Shown here in pieces: positions 1-4,625 of a stretch of DNA of 8,098 bases. The stretch covers positions 1 to 8,098 of the forward strand of contig JAGWUW010000100.1 in assembly GCA_028868235.1 (NCBI GenBank). The letters run 5' to 3'. Every line of letters starts with the position of its first letter. Positions within the stretch are counted from its first letter, which is position 1. The position numbers and the translations under genes were made by a program. The notes beneath the pieces are model-generated. The model saw only the letters and a list, made by a program, of their open reading frames with translations. It made no database searches and was not told where the DNA came from. The stretch comes from Betaproteobacteria bacterium. GTDB lineage: Bacteria > Pseudomonadota > Gammaproteobacteria > Burkholderiales > Rhodocyclaceae.

Positions 1-72
1 ATCAAGGCAATCGGCCTCGACAAGATGGCTGAGCGTTATGCCAAGGGCGAACTGAACCAGATCGTTCGCTAG
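1..72 (+). CDS. C-terminal end of a probable class II fructose-1,6-bisphosphate aldolase (5' end outside window)
   Basis: Reading from base 1 gives 23 residues, IKAIGLDKMAERYAKGELNQ followed by IVR, then TAG at 70-72. The pattern 'IK-x-I-x-L-(E/D)-x-M-x-x-RYA-x-G-x-L' resembles, from memory, the extreme C-terminus of the class II (zinc-dependent) aldolases of beta-proteobacteria, which cleave fructose-1,6-bisphosphate to dihydroxyacetone phosphate and glyceraldehyde-3-phosphate in the cytoplasm. No catalytic residue lies in this fragment, so the call rests on C-terminal resemblance only. The immediately following intrinsic terminator confirms that this is a real gene end. It could be another enzyme; I am moderately sure of the family and cannot assign a paralogue (fba, fbaA or cbbA type). 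Confidence 0.6.
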   Translation: MKAIGLDKMAERYAKGELNQIVR

Positions 73-91
73 GCGCCTTGGAAGCATCCTC

Positions 92-118
92 AAAAAGGCC
101 GCGGTACGCGGCCTTTTT
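92..118 (+). terminator. Rho-independent terminator after the aldolase-like gene
   Basis: GGCCGCG (97-103) and CGCGGCC (107-113) form a perfect GC stem around a GTA loop. It is extended by A5 on the left (92-96) and T5 on the right (114-118), giving up to 12 pairs. The T run follows the stem directly on the + strand. The A run upstream gives a T run on the other strand, so it could act in both directions. It starts 19 bases after the TAG at 70-72 and ends 24 bases before the next start codon. Confidence 0.9.
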
Positions 119-142
119 CTCATCCCGGCTTCTCGCGATGCC

Positions 143-823
143 ATGATTGAGCGGATCGTAGCCCCCCCTCGCTGGCTAGCGGTGGCCCTCTTCGGTTGCG
201 GGCTGATCGGTGCCGGCTGGCGTATTCCCACGCTACCGCACATGGCACCGGAGTCTATTCCCATCGCACGCCCTGCCACCGATGAATTGCCGCCGACCGC
301 CCGCAACTCGCCGGCCCCTGCCAGTGTGACCCGCCTGGCCGATGGGCGCCTGGCCGTCGCCTGGCTGGACAACGGCGATGCAGACAGTGCTGCCATCTGG
401 CTGGCCATCCAAGATGGCAAAAACTGGCACGAGATTGGCCGGATCGCCAGCCGGGAAAGTACCGCCGCAGCTGCTTTCATACACATTCAAGGGGTGGGGC
501 ACCCCATGCTATGGGCCGAGGGGAGCTGGCTACACCTGTGGTACGAGGCCTATCCGCTAAGTCACAGCATGGGCGCATCGATCATGCACAGCATATCGAC
601 CGATGGCGGACGTACCTGGAACCGGACCCTGCGCCTGGAAAGCAGCCCCTTCGGCGGCTTAGGTTCCCATCTCGGCCAGACACCAAGACCACTGGCCGAT
701 GGCGGCCTGCTCCTGCCCCTAGCCCAGGACGGCTCCTGGCTACATCTAGCTGCAACCGGGCAAATCATAGACAAAATACGCCCCCCCCTTATGGCAGCGC
801 CAGTCGAAGCCGCACGACCATGA
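143..823 (+). CDS. Membrane-anchored sialidase/BNR-repeat-like protein, apparently truncated at the C-terminus
   Basis: The product has 226 residues. Residues 11-27 (WLAVALFGCGLIGAGW region) form an uncleaved signal-anchor or membrane segment, so the rest should lie in the periplasm. A clear Asp-box, S-T-D-G-G-R-T-W at residues 152-159, and the surrounding beta-propeller style (ADGRLAVAWLD at 66-76, ADGGLLLPLAQDGSW at 185-199) place it with bacterial sialidase-like BNR proteins. As I recall, those relatives run to about 350-400 residues with further Asp-boxes after a 'G-x-x-(I/L)-DK-(I/V)-R' motif. Here that motif (residues 207-213) is followed within 13 residues by a stop, so roughly the second half of the propeller is missing. 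A run of eight C (781-788) lies at the break. The start at 143 has no good ribosome binding site. The stop overlaps the next start by ATGA. Sialidase activity is not supported: I cannot identify the usual Arg triad. It may be a decaying gene. Confidence 0.7.
   Translation: MIERIVAPPRWLAVALFGCGLIGAGWRIPTLPHMAPESIPIARPATDELPPTARNSPAPASVTRLADGRLAVAWLDNGDADSAAIWLAIQDGKNWHEIGRIASRESTAAAAFIHIQGVGHPMLWAEGSWLHLWYEAYPLSHSMGASIMHSISTDGGRTWNRTLRLESSPFGGLGSHLGQTPRPLADGGLLLPLAQDGSWLHLAATGQIIDKIRPPLMAAPVEAARP
781..788. repeat. C8 homopolymer tract inside the sialidase-like gene
   Basis: Eight consecutive C residues occur at the codons for residues 214-216, exactly where similarity to the sialidase-like family stops. 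Such a tract is prone to slipped-strand change and to sequencing or assembly error. A one-base length change would shift the last dozen codons and remove the ATGA coupling to the next gene. Confidence 0.6.
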
Positions 824-1368
824 GCATCGAAGCCGCCTATGGCCTGCTGGCCCACGCTCTGATCTTCGGTGCCCTTGCCGCAATGCTGCCGTTCGGCATT
901 TTTCGCGCTCGCGTGGCACTGGCCGCCACTGCCTTGTCGCTGATGATAGGCATCGCCCCATTCATGCTCGCCATATTCGGAGCGCCTTCGACAACCCTGC
1001 TCTGCCTCGCCTTGCTGAACCTGATCGGAGCAACATCATCCCCCCTGTCGCGCTTGCCGGCATTCGCCGTACTTGGTTCTGCGTTAGGCCTCTATCTCCC
1101 GGCAACCGGCCTACTTCCGGGCGAAATCTATGCTCTCGGTTTCCAGCCCTGGCCCTTGCTCGCAGTCTTGCTGCCGATCGGATTACTTCTGGGGTGGAAA
1201 GGCCAGACGATCTGGGTACTGATTCTGGCCATCGACCTGCTGGCCTATGCCGGCGGCCTGTTCGCCAACCTGTGGCAGGCGCTGCTCGATCCGCTGCTGG
1301 TACTGCTCGCCCTATCCGTCGCGCTGCGCGAAGCGCTCGTCCGTCTTAACGTGTCAAGGCGTCGCTGA
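820..1368 (+). CDS. Small multi-pass inner membrane protein of unknown function
   Basis: The 182-residue product is mostly hydrophobic. Likely membrane segments lie near residues 10-27, 32-53, 56-71, 80-98, 110-126, 130-148 and 153-170, about six or seven helices. Short polar loops and a basic tail (RLNVSRRR, 175-182) would be cytoplasmic by the positive-inside rule. I recognise no catalytic or transport motif. The ATG at 820 was chosen because it overlaps the stop of the sialidase-like gene as ATGA; the same frame is open upstream to 511, but that part would encode a basic, proline-rich stretch and is antisense to nothing conserved. With no clear Shine-Dalgarno sequence, translation is probably coupled to the preceding gene. 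The pairing suggests a shared envelope role, but none can be stated. Its last 23 bases overlap the convergent response regulator gene. Confidence 0.75.
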   Translation: MSIEAAYGLLAHALIFGALAAMLPFGIFRARVALAATALSLMIGIAPFMLAIFGAPSTTLLCLALLNLIGATSSPLSRLPAFAVLGSALGLYLPATGLLPGEIYALGFQPWPLLAVLLPIGLLLGWKGQTIWVLILAIDLLAYAGGLFANLWQALLDPLLVLLALSVALREALVRLNVSRRR

Positions 1369-2146
1369 TCAGGCGGCGAATACTACCCGCCTCAAAGGGC
1401 TTGTCGCAGATGGCTGAAACGCCGGCCCGCTCGACTGCGGCCAAACGCCCAGTATTCTGTTCGCTCGTAACCATCAGGATGGGTACGGCAGCCTGCCAAC
1501 TCTGCGTGCGGATGTACTCAGTCAGTTCCCGACCATCCATTTCCGGCATGTTGTAGTCGGTAATGACCAGGTCGACCATGGTCGCCTGCAGCAGTTCGAC
1601 AGCCTCCTTACCATTGACCGCCTCGCTGATGTGATCGATACCCAATTCTTCAAGCAGGCGACGCAGATGGCGGCGCGATGCCATGCTGTCGTCCACCAAC
1701 AAGACGCGCAGGCTCTCGATTTCGGCGGTATCGACGTCCTCGGGCGGGCTCAGGTAATCAGCCGCCGCATACAGGGCCCGCGACAATTGCTGTTCGTTGA
1801 AAGGTTTGGCGACGATACTGCAGGCGCCGGACTGGCGCACCGGTTCGAGCACCTGCGGCCGCGTCTCGCTAGACACCAGAATGAAAGGCACGGTTTCGAG
1901 CATCCGTTCCGAACGCATGGCCGTAACCAGTTCGGTTCCGGCTAGGTCAGGCAAATACAGGCTGCTGATCACCACAGTATTCTCGTGCTCGGCATGGAGT
2001 GCCGCCAGTGCTGCACTCGCCGTCTCGACGACTGTCACCTTTTTGACCCCTTGGTTCGCCAACATGCGCTGCACCATATGCGCCTGCATGGACGATGGTT
2101 CGACCAGCAAGACCGAGAGGTCGACCAAGGAGGTAATCAACGCCAT
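1346..2146 (-). CDS. Response regulator with two receiver domains, the first degenerate, no output domain
   Basis: This 266-residue cytoplasmic protein consists of two CheY-like receivers joined by a short acidic linker (about 133-145). REC2 (about 146-264) is intact: acidic pair D152/D153, phospho-acceptor D197 in ITDYNMPEMDG, T227 in MVTSEQ and K249 in DKPF. REC1 (about 10-130) keeps the fold and the lysine K114 in AKPF, but has E16-P17 in the acidic pair and, by alignment of ISSLYLPDLAG with ITDYNMPEMDG, Ser62 in place of the phosphorylated Asp. REC1 is therefore probably not phosphorylated and may serve in dimerisation or partner binding. There is no DNA-binding, GGDEF or other effector domain, so output must be by protein contact. 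GGAG at 2154-2157 sits seven bases before the ATG. The cognate kinase is not adjacent; the hybrid kinase at 4626 is a possible but unproven upstream partner. Confidence 0.92.
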   Translation of the reverse strand: MALITSLVDLSVLLVEPSSMQAHMVQRMLANQGVKKVTVVETASAALAALHAEHENTVVISSLYLPDLAGTELVTAMRSERMLETVPFILVSSETRPQVLEPVRQSGACSIVAKPFNEQQLSRALYAAADYLSPPEDVDTAEIESLRVLLVDDSMASRRHLRRLLEELGIDHISEAVNGKEAVELLQATMVDLVITDYNMPEMDGRELTEYIRTQSWQAAVPILMVTSEQNTGRLAAVERAGVSAICDKPFEAGSIRRLISDALTR

Positions 2147-2175
2147 GCCATCACTCCGAAAGTAGGAATGATTGC

Positions 2176-2204
2176 ACTATAGCAGTGCGCCGATGCTTTG
2201 AAAG
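2176..2204 (-). promoter_or_regulatory. Possible sigma-70-like promoter for the double-receiver gene
   Basis: On the minus strand TATAGT (2176-2181) is a fair -10 box. Seventeen bases upstream lies CTTTCA (2199-2204), a poor -35 inside the preceding hairpin. Transcription would begin near 2169, leaving a leader of about 23 bases containing the GGAG ribosome binding site. The -10 match is reasonable and the -35 weak, so this is tentative. Confidence 0.25.
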
Positions 2205-2215
2205 CAACGGCGCAC
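2185..2215 (-). terminator. Hairpin after the flavodoxin-like gene, candidate terminator
   Basis: GTGCGCCG (2185-2192) pairs perfectly with CGGCGCAC (2208-2215). After one A-A mismatch TGCTT (2194-2198) pairs with AAGCA (2202-2206) around a three-base loop. The 13-pair hairpin begins eight bases beyond the minus-strand TGA at 2223-2225. There is no T run after it on the minus strand, so it may instead protect the mRNA 3' end or work as a weak terminator. Confidence 0.45.
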
Positions 2216-2222
2216 CGGGCTA

Positions 2223-2777
2223 TCAGCCGCGCAGGCGGGCTGCGATGCCAGCAACGCGCTGGCCGTAGGCTTTGGCGGTATCGAGATCACCTTGCGGGAT
2301 TTCCTCAACGCTGGCATCGGACGGCGAGCGGACCAGCAGCCCGACCGAGCCGCCAAGGTGGTTGCTGTCGCTATGGGTTGCAGCTTTGGTGTTGGCTGGC
2401 AACATACCGAGGCTAACCCAGACGCCGCCATGTTGCGACGCCAGCGTTTGCAACTGGATCATCGTCGCCCCCTTGTCACCGACCGGGCTGGCGCTGTTGG
2501 TAAAACCACCAAAGACCTTGTCCTGCCAGGTCCGGGCATACCAGTTCTTGGACGAGGCGTCGGCAAACTTTTTGAACTGCCAGCTCGGCCCCCCCATATA
2601 GGTCGGCGTACCGAAGATGATGGCATCGGCGGCATTCAGCTTGTCCCAGCCGCCTTCCGGCAGGTTACCTTCGGCGTCGATGGCAAGGAGATCGGCACCG
2701 GCCCCCTCGGCTACGTGCTGGGCGACGCGCTGGGTATGACCATATCCGGAGTGATAGACGACAATTGTTTGGCTCAT
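2223..2777 (-). CDS. Flavodoxin-fold FMN-binding NAD(P)H:quinone oxidoreductase-like protein
   Basis: The product has 184 residues, close to usual for WrbA/flavodoxin-like oxidoreductases. The N-terminal beta strand leads into the phosphate-binding loop H-S-G-Y-G-H-T (residues 9-15), which would hold the FMN phosphate. The segment 'GTPTYMGGPSWQFKKFAD' (56-73) is the second flavin-contacting loop, and 'VFGGFTNSAS' (88-97) with 'MIQLQTLASQHGGVWV' (106-121) is typical of the family. Members reduce quinones by two electrons with NAD(P)H, avoiding semiquinones; the exact electron donor here is unknown. The start at 2777 is preferred over longer in-frame starts because MSQTIVVYHSG begins the first strand directly and AAAGGAAAC lies just upstream. 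It sits 25 bases after the pirin gene on the same strand, so the two are very likely one transcript. WrbA itself has a somewhat different loop, so I leave the symbol blank. Confidence 0.9.
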   Translation of the reverse strand: MSQTIVVYHSGYGHTQRVAQHVAEGAGADLLAIDAEGNLPEGGWDKLNAADAIIFGTPTYMGGPSWQFKKFADASSKNWYARTWQDKVFGGFTNSASPVGDKGATMIQLQTLASQHGGVWVSLGMLPANTKAATHSDSNHLGGSVGLLVRSPSDASVEEIPQGDLDTAKAYGQRVAGIAARLRG

Positions 2778-2802
2778 GCTGTTTCCTTTCGGGGATAAAT
2801 AG

Positions 2803-3513
2803 TTATTGACGGGATGGAGGTAGATCGAAGAGGAGAATCTCGGCCTCGTCGTTGGCGCTAAAGCACAACTCGCTTTCATTGGCGATCTTTGCACCATCGC
2901 CGCCGGCCAGCGCAACGCCGTTCAACGCTAACGAACCGTGTACGACATGCACATAGGCCAGCCGGCCTGCTGCCAACGTGTAGGCAAGCTTTTCGCCAGA
3001 AGGCAGGAGTGTCGCCAGGAGCCGAGCATCCTGGCCGATAGTAGCGCTACCGTCGGCACCGTCCGGCGAAGCGACTAGTCGCCAGTTGCCGCGCATGCTG
3101 TCAACCGACAGCAGTTGCTGCTCGTAGCTCGCCGCTGAGCCGAGCACCGCCGGCTCGATCCAGATTTGCAGCAAGTGCACTTCCTCGTTCGCTGAAGGAT
3201 TGAACTCGCTATGCAGGATGCCCTTGCCGGCCGTCATGCGTTGCACCTCTCCGCGCCGGATGATCCCCCCGTTGCCCAGGCTGTCCTGGTGCTCCAGCGC
3301 GCCGGACAGAATGTAGGTAACAATTTCCATGTCGCGATGACCATGCCGCCCAAACCCCGTGCCCGGCGCGACACGGTCCTCATTGATGACGCGCAGCACA
3401 CCCCAGCCCATTTCGGCAGGATCGTAGTAATCGGCGAAGGAAAAACTGTGTTTCGCCCGCAGCCAGCCGTGATCGGCGTAACCGCGCGTATCGGAAGGTT
3501 TCGGTTGAATCAT
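2803..3513 (-). CDS. Pirin-family protein (YhhW-like, possible quercetin 2,3-dioxygenase)
   Basis: This 236-residue bicupin is the usual length for bacterial pirins. The N-terminal cupin carries the metal ligands H57 and H59 in GRHGHRDME, then H101 and E103 in GILHSEF, the same set and spacing known from human pirin and E. coli YhhW, which binds a divalent metal and cleaves quercetin in vitro. Other pirin hallmarks are the opening 'RGYADHGWLRAKHSFSF' (10-26), 'GWGVLRVINED' (36-46) and 'RRGEVQRMTAGKGI' (86-99). The C-terminal cupin (about 150-232) lacks a metal site, as is normal. The physiological substrate is unproven; in bacteria pirins are linked to aromatic or oxidative stress responses. 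The ATG at 3513 is preceded by AAAGGAA with good spacing. It is the first gene of an operon with the flavodoxin-like gene and is divergent from the LysR-type regulator, a recurrent arrangement that points to local control. Confidence 0.94.
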   Translation of the reverse strand: MIQPKPSDTRGYADHGWLRAKHSFSFADYYDPAEMGWGVLRVINEDRVAPGTGFGRHGHRDMEIVTYILSGALEHQDSLGNGGIIRRGEVQRMTAGKGILHSEFNPSANEEVHLLQIWIEPAVLGSAASYEQQLLSVDSMRGNWRLVASPDGADGSATIGQDARLLATLLPSGEKLAYTLAAGRLAYVHVVHGSLALNGVALAGGDGAKIANESELCFSANDEAEILLFDLPPSRQ

Positions 3514-3618
3514 GACAATTCCTTTGTGAATTTATCGTATAGCTTTGTTTCAATCATAGGCCTAGAGTTCGCTACATAATGGCGAATAATTTTAGGTATA
3601 TCGTTTAATAAAATTCAC
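3514..3618. promoter_or_regulatory. Divergent promoter region between pirin and LysR-type genes
   Basis: This 105-base stretch is markedly AT-rich compared with its neighbours. On the minus strand TATGAT (3553-3558) is a good -10 candidate for the pirin operon, with a poor -35 near 3576-3581, as expected for an activator-dependent promoter. Both genes should be fired from here. The LysR-type start at 3619 has no recognisable Shine-Dalgarno sequence in the AT-rich leader. Confidence 0.6.
3568..3586. promoter_or_regulatory. 19-bp inverted repeat, candidate LysR-type operator
   Basis: TTCGC (3568-3572) and GCGAA (3582-3586) form a perfect inverted repeat around nine bases (TACATAATG). The T-N11-A-like layout fits the interrupted dyads bound by LysR-type regulators. 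The site overlaps the expected -35 position of the minus-strand pirin promoter, where an activator would touch RNA polymerase, and lies about 33 bases upstream of the regulator's own start, where it could also give autorepression. An 8-bp palindrome TAGGCCTA (3557-3564) lies next to it. Confidence 0.45.
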
Positions 3619-4530
3619 ATGAAGATTTCCTTCGAGCTTCTGCAGATACTCGATGCTATTGACCGCCATGGCAGCTTCACTGCTGCGGCAGCAGCCCTGC
3701 ATCGCGTCCCCTCGGCTCTCTCCCATGCCGTCGCCAAACTGGAGGACGATCTGGGTATTACCCTATTCCAACGAGAGGGGCGTCGCGCTACGCTCAACCT
3801 CGCCGGGCGTACCCTGCTTGAGGACGGTCGCCACCTGCTGCGCGCAGCCAGCGACCTCGAACGGCGCGTACAGCGTATCGCCGATGGCTGGGAGGCAGAA
3901 CTACGTATCGCGCTCGATGCCATCATCCCGGCAGAGCGTCTATTTCCGCTGCTACAGGAATTCTATGCTGCCGGCCATCCGACGCAAATCCGGATCAGCG
4001 GCGAAGTGCTCGGCGGCACCTGGGACGCCCTGGCCACCGGCCGGGCCGATCTCGCCATCGGCGCCCCCGGCGATGTACCGGCGCGCAGCGGTATCGCCAG
4101 CCGCCCCCTGGGTACAGGCAGCGATTTCATTTTCGCCATCGCCCCCGATCACCCCCTAGCCGCCTGGTCCGGCCCGATTCCAGGCAGCGAACTGTTGCGT
4201 CACCGCGCCATCGTGGTCGCCGACACCTCGCAGGAGCTTGCGGCCCGCACCGTCGGGCTAATCGAAGGACAGGATGTCCTGCGCGTTCCCGACATCCGTG
4301 CCAAGGCGGCGGCCCAGGTGGCCGGCCTGGGTATCGGCCACCTACCCCGCTGGCTCGCCATGCCCGCAATCGCGGCCGGTCGACTGGTCGAAAAAGTACT
4401 GATGGAGCCTCGCCAGGAATTTCCCATCAACATCGCCTGGCGCAGCCGCCAGATCGGACACGCTCTCGCCTGGTTCCTCGAACAACTGGCCGACAGGGCG
4501 ATCAACCAAGCCCTGATAGAGGGCTTGTAA
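3619..4530 (+). CDS. LysR-type transcriptional regulator, YhaJ-like
   Basis: The 303-residue protein has an N-terminal winged helix-turn-helix (about 4-63: LQILDAIDRHGSFTAAAAAL, recognition helix around VPSALSHAVAKLEDDLG, wing around EGRRATLNLAGR), a linker helix (64-92) and a two-lobed periplasmic-binding-like effector domain (about 93-295). As I recall the family, 'DAIDRHGSF..RVPSALS..KLEDDLG..LF' and 'DGWEAELRIALDAIIP' closely resemble E. coli YhaJ, whose gene adjoins the pirin-like gene yhaK and which responds to aromatic compounds such as dinitrotoluene breakdown products. The effector here is unknown but may be a phenolic or quinone. Divergent placement from the pirin-flavodoxin operon makes that operon the likely target. 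Translation starts at the ATG at 3619 although no good ribosome binding site precedes it; the HTH begins immediately, so a later start is excluded. Confidence 0.93.
   Translation: MKISFELLQILDAIDRHGSFTAAAAALHRVPSALSHAVAKLEDDLGITLFQREGRRATLNLAGRTLLEDGRHLLRAASDLERRVQRIADGWEAELRIALDAIIPAERLFPLLQEFYAAGHPTQIRISGEVLGGTWDALATGRADLAIGAPGDVPARSGIASRPLGTGSDFIFAIAPDHPLAAWSGPIPGSELLRHRAIVVADTSQELAARTVGLIEGQDVLRVPDIRAKAAAQVAGLGIGHLPRWLAMPAIAAGRLVEKVLMEPRQEFPINIAWRSRQIGHALAWFLEQLADRAINQALIEGL
4507..4527 (+). other. Perfect hairpin at the very end of the LysR-type gene
   Basis: CAAGCCCT (4507-4514) pairs perfectly with AGGGCTTG (4520-4527) around GATAG. The stem covers the last seven sense codons and abuts the TAA at 4528-4530. 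The downstream sequence AAAACGATG has no T run, so it is not a standard terminator, but it may mark the mRNA 3' end or slow exonucleases. A weaker CACC/GGTG hairpin follows at 4558-4569. Confidence 0.35.
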
Positions 4531-4625
4531 AACGATGACATCAGCAACCCACAACATCACCGTTCGGTGCTAAGGTTCACCCATAATCGTCAAAAAACAT
4601 AGCAGTTAAAAATGCGGGGAGCGTA

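Noticed and set aside
511..819. Longer N-terminus for the membrane protein, in frame from an ATG at 511
   Set aside because: It would overlap over 300 bases of the sialidase-like gene and encode a basic, proline- and arginine-rich stretch typical of an out-of-frame reading. The ATGA-coupled start at 820 begins directly before the first membrane helix.
2292..2798. 168-codon open frame on the + strand
   Set aside because: It lies antisense to the flavodoxin-like gene, whose product has clear FMN-binding motifs. The + strand product has no recognisable motif and no ribosome binding site.
2778..2915. Longer N-terminus for the flavodoxin-like protein, from an in-frame ATG at 2915
   Set aside because: The extra 46 residues overlap the end of the pirin gene and show no family resemblance. 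The start at 2777 has a ribosome binding site and begins the first beta strand.
3653..4159. 168-codon open frame on the + strand within the LysR-type gene
   Set aside because: It is a shifted reading of the regulator gene, rich in Pro, Ser and Arg and without motifs.
4531..4625. Sigma-70 promoter for the sensor kinase
   Set aside because: CATAAT (4582-4587) and TTCACC (4576-4581) are present, but no pair with acceptable spacing and score could be found. A promoter is probably here, but I cannot place it.
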